Source: Pseudomonas fluorescens (GTDB taxonomy: Bacteria > Pseudomonadota > Gammaproteobacteria > Pseudomonadales > Pseudomonadaceae). From it: a DNA stretch of 64,000 nt. The position numbers and the translations under genes are program-made. The notes beneath the pieces were generated by a model that searched no databases, had not been told where the DNA came from, and saw only the letters and a program-made list of their open reading frames with translations. The DNA lies in assembly GCF_902497995.1 (NCBI RefSeq), contig NZ_CABVII010000017.1:98762-162761 (forward strand), written 5' to 3'. Within the stretch, counting starts at the first letter, position 1. Every line of letters begins with the position of its first letter. Positions 1 through 8,225 of the stretch are shown here, in pieces.

Positions 1-2
1 TG

Positions 3-671
3 CGTTTTCGCTTCAACAGCGCCGATGCAATGGGCATGAATATGGCGAGCATCGCTTGCGACAGAGCCATCACTGAACTGATTAGCCCCGCAACGGGCGT
101 ACCCTGCATCAGCATATCGGGCAATTACTGCACCGACAAAAAACCAGCGATGGTTAACTTCCTCAATGGTCGGGGTAAACGCATTTATGCCGAAGCCTGC
201 CTGAGCTCCGATATCGTGCGCGACATCCTGAAAACCGATGCCGCATCGCTGTGTGAGGTCCAATACCGCAAGAACTTGCTCGGTTCGGCCATGGCGGGGG
301 CGATTGGCTGTAACGCCCATCACGCAAATATTCTTGCAGCCTTTTTTATCGCCACTGGACAAGACGTCGCTCAAGTGGCGGAAAGTGCCATGGGAATAAC
401 CTGCATCGAAGACAGGGGAAATGGGGCCCTGTATGCGTCAATCCTGTTGCCGGATACGCCCTTGGGCACCGTCGGTGGCGGTACCGGCCTCTGTACCCAA
501 CGAGAAGCGCTGGCATTGATGGGGATTGTTCCGGGGGCCAAGGCACCGGGCGTCGACACGTTGCGCCTGGCAGAAATACTCGGCGCACTGGTGTTGGCCG
601 GTGAACTGTCGATCATGGCTGCCCAGGCGTCTCATCACCTGGTCCAGGCCCATGTGCAACTGGGCCGCTGA
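3..671 (+). CDS. HMG-CoA reductase, class I (5' end outside window)
   Basis: This enzyme reduces 3-hydroxy-3-methylglutaryl-CoA to mevalonate with NADPH, the committed step of the mevalonate pathway. Only the C-terminal 222 residues are visible; the frame is open to the left edge. Class I signatures are clear: DAMGMNM near residue 8, GNYCTDKKPA at 40-49 with the catalytic Lys, NLLGSAMAGAIG, TGQD with the catalytic Asp, GTVGGGTGL, and the C-terminal SHHLVQAH with the general-acid His. The class II enzyme of mevalonate-degrading Pseudomonas looks different. The stop is 3 bases before the mevalonate kinase start, so the genes are probably co-transcribed. The gene uses ATA codons, rare in Pseudomonas, in CISISG, MGITC and AEILG, which suggests transfer. 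Family assignment is secure; the upstream part cannot be seen. Confidence 0.93.
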   Translation, partial: RFRFNSADAMGMNMASIACDRAITELISPATGVPCISISGNYCTDKKPAMVNFLNGRGKRIYAEACLSSDIVRDILKTDAASLCEVQYRKNLLGSAMAGAIGCNAHHANILAAFFIATGQDVAQVAESAMGITCIEDRGNGALYASILLPDTPLGTVGGGTGLCTQREALALMGIVPGAKAPGVDTLRLAEILGALVLAGELSIMAAQASHHLVQAHVQLGR

Positions 672-674
672 ACA

Positions 675-1727
675 ATGACATCGACGATCATCCAGGCGCG
701 CGCGCCCGGCAAAATAATCCTGATGGGTGAGCACGCCGTGCTGCACGGTTGCCCTGCAATTGCCACTTCGCTGGGCCTGTATTGCACTATCAACGTGCGA
801 CCGCGTGAGGACGGGCGGATAGAGCTGCAGTTGCCCGATCTCAACCTTCATCGGTGTTACACGTTTCAAACCGTGCTCGACTACGTTAGACGCGTGCGCC
901 AATCGTCCGCGCAGGGTTTTGCCTATGGGGAGGGAACCGACGCCGATCATCTGGTCAAATGCGCCATCGGCGAAATTCTGCTCAGGCTGGCACCTGAAGA
1001 CTGGCGAGGTTTTTCTCTTCGAGTGGAATCGAGCATTCCAGCCAACGCCGGATTCGGCAGTTCGGGTGCATTGGCCGTCAGCCTGGCAGCGGCGCTTTTG
1101 CGTTTTTTCAACCTGAAACCGCCCCGACACCCGCTGGAGCCGCTGGAGCCGCTGGCGATGAGTATCGAACGCTACCAGCACGGCCAACCGTCGGGGATCG
1201 ATCACAACACCAGCCTCCGGGGTTCGACTGTCGAACGGCGGCCCATGGCAAATGGCAGTTTCAAGCTGATTTCCTGGCCCAAAAGTGCGGCGTGGCTGCA
1301 ATTGCGCGACGTCGAACTCTACGACACCGGTACCGCTCGCGAGAGTACGGGACAGGTGATCGCCGCCACCCGCTACCGGCTCGAAGGCCCCGACAATCCG
1401 CTGCTGGAAAGCATGCGCCACAGTGCCGAACGCTTTCGAAGTCTGTTGCAACGGCCCGTCCTGATGCCCGAAACCCTCAAGCACTTGCTACGTGACTATG
1501 AACAGGCGCTGGAGTGTCTCGGCGTGGTGCCGAAGAAGATTGCCAAGGTCATTCGGGCCATCGAAAGGGTCGGCGGCGCGGCAAAAATCTGTGGCGCCGG
1601 TGCGCTCTCCGGGGACCAGGCTGGCGCGCTCCTGGTGATCGGCGCACCTGCGCTACCGGAACTGGCGCAATTTCGCAGAATCAACGCGCCACTGGCCGTC
1701 GATGGTTTGCAGGTCAGCGAAACATGA
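675..1727 (+). CDS. mvk: Mevalonate kinase (GHMP family)
   Basis: This protein phosphorylates mevalonate to 5-phosphomevalonate using ATP. The 350-residue sequence has the three GHMP kinase motifs: PGKIILMGEHAVLHG at 11-25, whose GEHAVLHG form is typical of mevalonate kinase rather than phosphomevalonate kinase; the phosphate-binding loop IPANAGFGSSGAL at 121-133; and KICGAGALSGDQ at 304-314. GQPSGIDHNTS at 170-180 carries the expected catalytic Asp176. It starts 3 bases after the reductase stop and its TGA overlaps the next ATG (ATGA), so translational coupling is likely. No phosphomevalonate kinase is seen in the window; it may lie upstream. A broader-specificity GHMP kinase is possible but less likely in this context. 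Confidence 0.9.
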   Translation: MTSTIIQARAPGKIILMGEHAVLHGCPAIATSLGLYCTINVRPREDGRIELQLPDLNLHRCYTFQTVLDYVRRVRQSSAQGFAYGEGTDADHLVKCAIGEILLRLAPEDWRGFSLRVESSIPANAGFGSSGALAVSLAAALLRFFNLKPPRHPLEPLEPLAMSIERYQHGQPSGIDHNTSLRGSTVERRPMANGSFKLISWPKSAAWLQLRDVELYDTGTARESTGQVIAATRYRLEGPDNPLLESMRHSAERFRSLLQRPVLMPETLKHLLRDYEQALECLGVVPKKIAKVIRAIERVGGAAKICGAGALSGDQAGALLVIGAPALPELAQFRRINAPLAVDGLQVSET

Positions 1728-2725
1728 ATAAGGTGAGCGTCTCCTCGCCAAGCAATATCGCGCTGATCAAATACTGGGGCATGAGTGATGCGCAACGGAC
1801 TTTGCCCAACAATGCCTCTCTCTCGATGACCCTGAACCAGTGCGTCAGCTACTGCACGTTAGCGCGGCAAACGAGCGGCACGAGCGATGAAATTTTGTGG
1901 AAAACAGCCAGCGGTTCACTGATACCTGCTCAAGCGTCCATGCGCCGCGGGATCGAACAGCATCTCCAGCAATTGCGTCAACACTTCGACGACTGGCAGC
2001 CGTTGCGCATTGCAACCGTCAACAGCTTCCCGACCGGTGCGGGCATTGCCTCATCGGCCTCCGGATTCAGTGCGCTGGCACTGGCGTTCGCGTTGCGCTG
2101 TGGGCAATCGCTCAATAGTCCCGACCTCAGCCAACTGGCGCGTTTGTCCGGCTCCGGCTCGGCAGCGCGCTCGGTCATAGGCGGGTTCGTGCAGTGGCCA
2201 GGACATCCTGGACAACCGCAATGCCCCGCAGAACAGTTCGCACCCGCGCAGCACTGGCCACTGCATGACTTGATCGCTGTCGTCGATGCCGGGCACAAAG
2301 ACATCAGCTCCCGACAAGGCCATCGCCTCGCCGCCAGCAGCCCCTTTTACCCGGCTCGGCTGAGCCTGTTGCCCGAACGGCTGAACACCCTCCGCGAAGC
2401 CATCCTGAACCGCGACTTCGACACATTGGCCGATACCGTGGAGCGCGAAGCCGTGGAAATGCACATGATCGCCATGACTTCACAGCCACCGATCTTCTAC
2501 TGGCAACCGGTGACGCTGGAGATTCTGGCACGGGTTCGACAACTGCGGCGCGAAGGTCTGCAAGTGTGCGCAACGGTGGACGCCGGCCCCAATGTGCATG
2601 TGCTGTGCACGTTGCAAGATGTCTCGGCTGTATTTACGGCGTTGCGAAAATTGCCGGGGGTAGAGCAATGGATCTTCGACCAGGCGGGCGATGGTCCGAG
2701 GCAGTTGGCGCACCATCTGTTTTGA
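1724..2725 (+). CDS. mvaD: Diphosphomevalonate decarboxylase
   Basis: This enzyme converts 5-diphosphomevalonate to isopentenyl diphosphate with ATP hydrolysis and loss of CO2. The 333-residue protein begins at the ATG overlapping the kinase stop. Diagnostic motifs are PSNIALIKYWG at 9-19, NSFPTGAGIASSASGF at 100-115 (ATP loop), LSGSGSAARSVIGGFVQW at 141-158, and VDAGPNVHVLC at 286-296, which contains the catalytic Asp287. The frame stays open 210 bases upstream, but that part is a shadow of the kinase gene. It is the last gene of the mevalonate operon; the next gene is a Lon-family protease 125 bases downstream. Rare ATA codons occur here too (SLIPAQ, SVIGG). Confidence 0.92.
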   Translation: MNKVSVSSPSNIALIKYWGMSDAQRTLPNNASLSMTLNQCVSYCTLARQTSGTSDEILWKTASGSLIPAQASMRRGIEQHLQQLRQHFDDWQPLRIATVNSFPTGAGIASSASGFSALALAFALRCGQSLNSPDLSQLARLSGSGSAARSVIGGFVQWPGHPGQPQCPAEQFAPAQHWPLHDLIAVVDAGHKDISSRQGHRLAASSPFYPARLSLLPERLNTLREAILNRDFDTLADTVEREAVEMHMIAMTSQPPIFYWQPVTLEILARVRQLRREGLQVCATVDAGPNVHVLCTLQDVSAVFTALRKLPGVEQWIFDQAGDGPRQLAHHLF

Positions 2726-2850
2726 ACCAACCACACCGACGATTTACGACCTGTCCAAACCCTGAACACACACCCGGAAATGTCCCCTGCCATTGAAACC
2801 ACCCCCCACCTGCCCCATCTAAGACCCATACCCCATTGCGCAGGTGCCCC

Positions 2851-5268
2851 ATGAGCGACCAGCAAGAATTCCCTGAAGACCCCAGCGAATACGCCGACCC
2901 AGAGAGCGCCGAACGTTGCTCCACCGGCAAAGGCCTCGCCCTGCCAGGCCAGAACCTGCCGGACAAGGTCTACATCATCCCGATCCACAACCGCCCGTTC
3001 TTCCCGGCCCAGGTACTGCCGGTCATCGTCAATGAAGAGCCCTGGGCGGAAACCCTGGATCTGGTCAGCAAATCCGATCACCACTGCCTGGCCCTGTTCT
3101 ACATGGACACGCCCCAGGAAGACCCACGTCATTTCGACACCTCGGCCCTGCCGCTCTACGGCACGCTGGTCAAGGTGCATCACGCCAGCCGCGAAAACGG
3201 CAAGCTGCAATTCGTCGCCCAGGGCCTGACTCGCGTGCGTCTCAAGACCTGGCTCAAGCACCATCGCCCGCCGTATCTGGTGGAAGTCGAATACCCGCAC
3301 CAACCCACCGAGCCTACCGACGAGGTCAAGGCCTACGGCATGGCGATGATCAACGCGATCAAGGAGCTGCTGCCGCTCAATCCGCTGTACAGCGAAGAGT
3401 TGAAGAACTACCTCAATCGCTTCAGCCCCAACGACCCGTCGCCGCTGACCGACTTCGCCGCCGCACTCACTTCGGCGACCGGCAGTGAACTGCAGGAAGT
3501 GCTCGACTGCGTGCCGATGCTCAAGCGCATGGAGAAAGTCCTGCCGATGCTGCGCAAGGAAGTCGAGGTTGCGCGCCTGCAGAAAGAGATTTCTGCCGAG
3601 GTTAACCGCAAGATCGGCGAGCATCAGCGCGAGTTCTTCCTCAAGGAGCAGTTGAAGGTCATTCAGCAAGAGCTGGGGCTGACCAAGGACGACCGCAGCG
3701 CCGACATCGAACAGTTCGAGCAGCGCCTGGAAGGCAAGGTGTTGCCGGCCCAGGCGCAAAAACGCATCGACGAGGAAATGAACAAGCTGTCGATTCTCGA
3801 GACCGGCTCGCCGGAGTATGCGGTGACCCGCAACTACCTTGACTGGGCGACCTCGGTGCCGTGGGGCGTGTACGGCGAGGACAAACTCGACCTCAAGCAC
3901 GCGCGCAAGGTGCTGGACAAACACCACGCCGGACTCGACGACATCAAGGACCGCATTCTTGAATTTCTCGCGGTCGGTGCCTATAAGGGCGAGATCAGCG
4001 GTTCCATCGTGTTGCTGGTGGGCCCGCCGGGCGTGGGCAAGACCAGCGTCGGCAAATCCATCGCCGAATCCCTGGGCCGGCCGTTCTACCGCTTCAGCCT
4101 CGGCGGCATGCGCGACGAAGCCGAGATCAAGGGCCACCGTCGTACCTACATCGGCGCACAGCCGGGCAAACTCGTCCATGCGTTGAAAGACGTCGAAGTG
4201 ATGAACCCGGTGATCATGCTCGACGAGATCGACAAAATGGGCCAGAGCTACCAGGGCGATCCGGCCTCGGCGCTGCTGGAAACCCTCGACCCGGAACAGA
4301 ACGTCGAATTCCTCGACCACTACCTGGACTTGCGCCTGGACTTGTCGAAAGTGCTGTTCATCTGCACCGCCAACACCCTGGACTCGATCCCCGGCCCGTT
4401 GCTGGACCGGATGGAAGTGATTCGCCTGTCGGGCTACATCACCGAAGAAAAAATCGCCATCGCCAAGCGTCACCTGTGGCCCAAGCAGCTTGAGAAAGCC
4501 GGTGTGTCCAAAGGCAGCCTGGCCATCAGCGACAGCGCACTCAAAGCCTTGATCGACGGCTACGCCCGTGAAGCCGGGGTTCGCCAGTTGGAAAAACAAC
4601 TGGGCAAACTGGTGCGCAAGGCTGTGGTAAAGCTGATCGACGAGCCGAAAGCAGTGATCAAAATTGCGCCGAAAGACCTCGAAGCCTCACTCGGTCATCC
4701 GGTGTTCCGCAACGAACAAGTGCTGTCGGGTACTGGCGTGATCACAGGTCTGGCCTGGACCAGCATGGGTGGTGCGACCTTGCCGATCGAAGCGACGCGG
4801 ATTCACACGTTGAACCGTGGCTTCAAACTCACCGGGCAACTGGGCGACGTGATGAAAGAGTCGGCAGAAATCGCCTACAGCTACGTCAGCTCCAATCTGA
4901 AGTCGTTTGGCGGTGATCCGAAGTTCTTCGACGAGGCCTTCGTCCACCTCCACGTTCCTGAAGGCGCGACCCCGAAAGACGGCCCGAGCGCTGGCGTGAC
5001 CATGGCCAGCGCCCTGCTGTCCCTGGCCCGCAACCAGCCGCCGAAGAAAGGCGTGGCCATGACCGGCGAACTGACGCTGACCGGGCATGTATTGCCGATT
5101 GGCGGGGTGCGCGAGAAGGTGATTGCGGCGCGGCGGCAGAAGATCTTTGAGTTGATCCTGCCGGAGCCGAATCGCGGAAGCTTTGACGAGTTGCCGGATT
5201 ATCTGAAAGAAGGGATTACCGTGCACTTTGCCAAGCGCTTTGCGGATGTGGCAAAGGTGTTGTTCTAA
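2851..5268 (+). CDS. lon: Lon-family ATP-dependent protease (AsrA/PA0779-like paralogue)
   Basis: This is a cytoplasmic AAA+ serine protease of 805 residues. It has an N-terminal substrate-binding LAN domain (about 45-240), a coiled-coil linker, an AAA+ module with Walker A GPPGVGKT at about 391, Walker B VIMLDEIDK, and a C-terminal protease domain with the catalytic dyad Ser713 (KDGPSAGV) and Lys756 (GVREK), spaced 43 residues as in E. coli Lon. I chose the ATG of MSDQQEFPEDPSEY; the frame extends five codons further but the upstream ATG lacks a good ribosome site. The N-terminus resembles the second Pseudomonas Lon, described as AsrA and induced by aminoglycosides, rather than the main Lon. 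That subfamily label is from memory; the enzyme class is certain. A strong terminator follows. Confidence 0.93.
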   Translation: MSDQQEFPEDPSEYADPESAERCSTGKGLALPGQNLPDKVYIIPIHNRPFFPAQVLPVIVNEEPWAETLDLVSKSDHHCLALFYMDTPQEDPRHFDTSALPLYGTLVKVHHASRENGKLQFVAQGLTRVRLKTWLKHHRPPYLVEVEYPHQPTEPTDEVKAYGMAMINAIKELLPLNPLYSEELKNYLNRFSPNDPSPLTDFAAALTSATGSELQEVLDCVPMLKRMEKVLPMLRKEVEVARLQKEISAEVNRKIGEHQREFFLKEQLKVIQQELGLTKDDRSADIEQFEQRLEGKVLPAQAQKRIDEEMNKLSILETGSPEYAVTRNYLDWATSVPWGVYGEDKLDLKHARKVLDKHHAGLDDIKDRILEFLAVGAYKGEISGSIVLLVGPPGVGKTSVGKSIAESLGRPFYRFSLGGMRDEAEIKGHRRTYIGAQPGKLVHALKDVEVMNPVIMLDEIDKMGQSYQGDPASALLETLDPEQNVEFLDHYLDLRLDLSKVLFICTANTLDSIPGPLLDRMEVIRLSGYITEEKIAIAKRHLWPKQLEKAGVSKGSLAISDSALKALIDGYAREAGVRQLEKQLGKLVRKAVVKLIDEPKAVIKIAPKDLEASLGHPVFRNEQVLSGTGVITGLAWTSMGGATLPIEATRIHTLNRGFKLTGQLGDVMKESAEIAYSYVSSNLKSFGGDPKFFDEAFVHLHVPEGATPKDGPSAGVTMASALLSLARNQPPKKGVAMTGELTLTGHVLPIGGVREKVIAARRQKIFELILPEPNRGSFDELPDYLKEGITVHFAKRFADVAKVLF

Positions 5269-5288
5269 GCCGGCAAACCCAATACTAC

Positions 5289-5321
5289 AACGGCCAGACT
5301 ATTGTCTGGCCGTTCTTTTTG
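5289..5321 (+). terminator. Rho-independent terminator of the lon-family gene
   Basis: A perfect stem cggccagac/gtctggccg with a tatt loop, extended by aa/tt, is followed by cttttt. It begins 20 bases after the stop codon. Confidence 0.9.
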
Positions 5322-5442
5322 CATTGAACAACAGCATATAAAATGAAACATCTTTACCGATAACCTATTAACTTTAACAGTATCCCGGGCTTATCACTGG
5401 CTATACATTCAGGGCTCCAACAATCCTTGAAGAGATAGACCC

Positions 5443-5901
5443 ATGGATATCCAACAACGAAGAAGCCTTGTCGACAGTTGCATTAATGACGAAACAAAAT
5501 TCCGCCGGTGCTGCCAGAAAAACTACTTGAGTGCCACCGTTCAGGACCGCGACACATTCAACTCTGAAGAGTTTTACGTCAGCGTCGGCTCCCGGGAAAT
5601 TGTGGCTATTTTCAAAGCCGGCGAAAAAAACACCCCTCAAGATCGCGCTTTTGATATGTATCTGCCGAGAAGTATCGAATCCGGCACCTACCCATTAAAC
5701 TCCCCAGATCAATTGATCCAGATCGCACTTACAGAAAACTTTCCGGCTTATACCAGTTACTGGGCATTCAAGGGTGTAATGTACCTGTCCGTGAGCGCTG
5801 ACAAGCAAAAGTACTCCGGCACATTCGATATCCACTTCAAAGATAAACAGAACTTTGAGTTTGCATCCCAAGGTACGTTTTCTTTTTCTACGAAACACTA
5901 A
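5443..5901 (+). CDS. Uncharacterised 152-residue protein
   Basis: I do not recognise this protein. It has no signal peptide or membrane segment. The N-terminal third (MDIQQRRSLVDSC, FRRCCQKNYLSATVQDRD) has three Cys residues, and the rest alternates short polar and hydrophobic stretches (EEFYVSVGSREIVAIFKAG, YWAFKGVMYLSVS, GTFDIHFKDK), suggesting an all-beta fold. The start ATG is preceded by gaagagat. Its AT content is clearly higher than its neighbours and it stands alone between the lon terminator and a REPIN, which suggests a horizontally acquired single gene. A secreted or effector-like beta-sandwich is a guess only. Confidence 0.7.
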   Translation: MDIQQRRSLVDSCINDETKFRRCCQKNYLSATVQDRDTFNSEEFYVSVGSREIVAIFKAGEKNTPQDRAFDMYLPRSIESGTYPLNSPDQLIQIALTENFPAYTSYWAFKGVMYLSVSADKQKYSGTFDIHFKDKQNFEFASQGTFSFSTKH

Positions 5902-6219
5902 TCAAGCAGTTATCGGACAATCTGAAAAGAGTACTGCTCACTTTGCCAAACACTGTACGAACGTGGCAAAAAATGTGTTCTGACGGTGATGTACTACCAG
6001 AACGATCGCCTTCGCGGGCAAGCCTCGCTCCTACAGGGGTTGTGTGTTCGTCACAAAAAATGTGAACGACACACAACCCCTGTAGGAGCGAGGCTTGCCC
6101 GCGATGGCGTCGGCACTCACAACTCAAATCCCAAGGCCCGCTGTAAGGTGTGGCTGTCACAATTTGTCTCATCTTCAGCTATGCTCGCCGTTCGTCGTGA
6201 ACGCCGGAGCTGCTGACTT
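5902..6219. repeat. Intergenic region with a REPIN (6012-6104)
   Basis: Two inverted REP cores (gcgggcaagcctcgctcctaca at 6014, mirror copy ending at 6104) flank an inner inverted repeat, aggggttgtgtgttcgt against acgacacacaacccct. The whole 93-base unit is therefore close to one perfect palindrome. No gene is seen in the remainder; 6105-6219 should hold the promoter of the following lipoprotein gene. Confidence 0.85.
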
Positions 6220-6612
6220 ATGTCCCCCACCCGCTTGTTTGTCCCCCTCGCCCTTGTCTTGCTGGCCGCGTGTGCCTCGCAACCGAAACAGAACGTGACC
6301 GTGGAAAAACAAAGCGAATGCCCGGTGCAACTGCACAGCGGGCAAAACCTGATCGTGATCCTGCCGAGCAACCCCACCACCGGTTACCGCTGGGCGATCC
6401 AGGATTCGGCCGGTGGCGTGTTGCGCGCACTGGGGCCAGAGGTGTATCGAAACCCGGAAGATGCCGGTGTCGTCGGTGCTGCCGGTGTGTCGACCTGGCG
6501 CTTTCAGGTGTTCGCCGCCGGCACGGGGCGCTTGCGTTTGACCTCCCAGCAGCCGTGGGCGCCGGAAGTACTGCCGGTTGAAACTTTCGACTGTGCGATC
6601 TCGGTTAACTGA
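6220..6612 (+). CDS. Chagasin-family (I42) protease-inhibitor lipoprotein
   Basis: This 130-residue lipoprotein has a lipobox, LALVLLAACAS, so it should be lipid-anchored at Cys18. The mature part matches the chagasin/I42 inhibitor fold: the NPTTGYRW loop, a Gly-rich loop VGAAGVSTWRFQV, and a third loop QQPWAPE in place of the usual RPW. Chagasin-type proteins insert these three loops into the active site of papain-like cysteine proteases. The physiological target in Pseudomonas is unknown. The next gene starts 2 bases after the stop, so the two are probably co-transcribed. Confidence 0.8.
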   Translation: MSPTRLFVPLALVLLAACASQPKQNVTVEKQSECPVQLHSGQNLIVILPSNPTTGYRWAIQDSAGGVLRALGPEVYRNPEDAGVVGAAGVSTWRFQVFAAGTGRLRLTSQQPWAPEVLPVETFDCAISVN

Positions 6613-6614
6613 TC

Positions 6615-7250
6615 TTGGGCTGGTTGATTCTGGCGCTGATGGGCGCGGTGACGTTTCTCTACGGCCTGAATGTGCATGCCGTCTTGCTGTGCCTGTTGGT
6701 GAAGCCGTTGCCGGTACTGGCCTTGCTCGGTTGGCTGCACGATGCACCGCCCAGCGAGTATCGACGCTGGATCAGCCTCGGATTGATGTTTTCCCTGCTC
6801 GGCGATGTGCTGCTGGCGTGGCCGGGGGATCTGTTTGTGTTTGGTCTCGGGGCCTTTTTGGTGGCCCATCTGGCCTATCTGAAAGCTTACTTGAGCGATT
6901 GTCGGCGGTTGGCGCTGTTGCCGCTGGTCATGGCCCTCGGCGTTGGCGCGGTGCTACTGGGGATTCTGATTTCCCATGGATTGGGGCCGTTGCTGATTCC
7001 CGTCATCGCTTATGGCTTGGCCATCAGCGCAATGCTCTGGCGCGCCTTGGCTCGACTCGGCAGCGCTGTGCCCAAGCGGTCGGCGGTGCTGGCGGCAGCC
7101 GGGGCGGTGGCGTTTGTGTTTTCGGACAGCGTGATTGGCATCGACCGGTTTGTCGCGCCGTTCGATGCGGCGCCTTACGTGATCATCCTCAGCTATTGGC
7201 TGGGGCAATGGGGAATCACAGCGTCGGCGTTCAATCAGGAACCGCGCTGA
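6615..7250 (+). CDS. YhhN/TMEM86 family membrane protein (lysoplasmalogenase-like)
   Basis: This 211-residue protein is almost entirely hydrophobic, with about eight predicted membrane segments. Family hallmarks are GLMFSLLGDVLLAWP at about 56-70 and the C-terminal AVAFVFSDSVIGIDRF, both holding conserved Asp residues. The mammalian member TMEM86 hydrolyses the vinyl-ether bond of lysoplasmalogens; bacterial substrates are poorly known, so only the family is asserted. The start is TTG at 6615, two bases after the upstream stop. The upstream chagasin-like gene is probably in the same transcript. Confidence 0.82.
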   Translation: MGWLILALMGAVTFLYGLNVHAVLLCLLVKPLPVLALLGWLHDAPPSEYRRWISLGLMFSLLGDVLLAWPGDLFVFGLGAFLVAHLAYLKAYLSDCRRLALLPLVMALGVGAVLLGILISHGLGPLLIPVIAYGLAISAMLWRALARLGSAVPKRSAVLAAAGAVAFVFSDSVIGIDRFVAPFDAAPYVIILSYWLGQWGITASAFNQEPR

Positions 7251-7251
7251 C

Positions 7252-7349
7252 CCCTTCGCGAGCAAGCCCGCTCCCACATTTGATCAGCGTTGAACACATT
7301 TCTTGTGTCCGACTCATAACTACTGTGGGAGCGGGCTTGCTCCGGGCGG
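7252..7349. repeat. REPIN (gcgagcaagcccgctccc type)
   Basis: Two inverted REP copies, cttcgcgagcaagcccgctcccaca at 7254 and tgtgggagcgggcttgctcc at 7324, lie directly after the YhhN stop codon. The right copy is degenerate after gcttgctc. Confidence 0.85.
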
Positions 7350-7481
7350 CGTTCCGACGAAAGCGGCATCACTGCACACGCAGACCTCAGAGCCTACCCC
7401 CGGTTTATCAGACAACCCGCGCATCCCCGCGCCAAGTTGGCTAAAATGCCGGCCTTTTCCACCTACGCCGCTGGAACCGCC

Positions 7482-8225
7482 GTGAGCAAAGAACCCGATC
7501 GCCTTTTCGCCCAGCCTTTGGCCCAGGTGCCCGACTTCGCCTTTAACGAGGACGTGGTGCGGGTGTTCCCGGATATGATCAAGCGCTCGGTGCCAGGTTA
7601 TCCGACCATCGTTGAGAACCTCGGCGTGCTCGCTGCGCAGTTCGCTCAGCCCAACAGCGTGCTCTACGATCTGGGCTCGTCCCTCGGTGCCGTGACCCAG
7701 GCCTTGCGCCGCCATGTGCGCACCGACGGTTGCCGGGTGATCGCTGTGGATAACTCCGCGGCCATGGTCGAACGTTGCCGCGAGTACCTCAACGGCCAGG
7801 ACTCGATGTTCCAGGAGTTGCTGCCGGTTGAAGTGATCGAAGGCGACATCCTCGCCCTGCAATTCCAGCCGGCCTCGGTGGTAGCGCTGAATTTCACCCT
7901 GCAATTCATCGCCCCGGACCAGCGCACCCCCTTGCTTTCGCGCATCCGCCAGGCGCTGCTGCCCGGTGGTGCGCTAATCCTTTCGGAAAAGCTGCGTTTC
8001 AACGATCCCGAAGAGCACGCGCTGCTCACCGACCTGCATGTCGCGTTCAAACGCGCCAACGGTTACAGCGAACTGGAAATCGCCCAGAAGCGCAGCGCCA
8101 TCGAAAACGTCATGAAGCCCGACAGCCTCGAAGAACACCGCGAGCGCCTGCTGGCGGCCGGGTTTTCGAAAGTCGTGCCGTGGTTCCAGTGTCTTAACTT
8201 TGCCTCGTTGATTGCCTTGCCATGA
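7482..8225 (+). CDS. cmoA: Carboxy-S-adenosyl-L-methionine synthase CmoA
   Basis: CmoA makes carboxy-SAM from SAM and prephenate, the donor for wobble uridine modification (cmo5U34) in tRNA. The protein is 247 residues, the usual family length, when started at the GTG of MSKEPDRLFAQPL; the frame is open 45 bases upstream but without a start consistent with the family. The SAM-binding motif VLYDLGSSLGAVT is near residue 62 and VIAVDNSAAMV follows. The gene overlaps cmoB by four bases (ATGA). A possible -10 element taaaat lies at 7442. Confidence 0.94.
   Translation: MSKEPDRLFAQPLAQVPDFAFNEDVVRVFPDMIKRSVPGYPTIVENLGVLAAQFAQPNSVLYDLGSSLGAVTQALRRHVRTDGCRVIAVDNSAAMVERCREYLNGQDSMFQELLPVEVIEGDILALQFQPASVVALNFTLQFIAPDQRTPLLSRIRQALLPGGALILSEKLRFNDPEEHALLTDLHVAFKRANGYSELEIAQKRSAIENVMKPDSLEEHRERLLAAGFSKVVPWFQCLNFASLIALP

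Noticed and set aside
2497..4599. 700-residue open frame antisense to the lon-family gene
   Set aside because: It mirrors the codon pattern of a certain gene on the other strand and shows no family motifs; typical high-GC shadow ORF.
5986..6216. ORFs inside REPINs (this and other intergenic spots)
   Set aside because: REP cores encode similar peptides at every copy; these are repeat artefacts, not genes.
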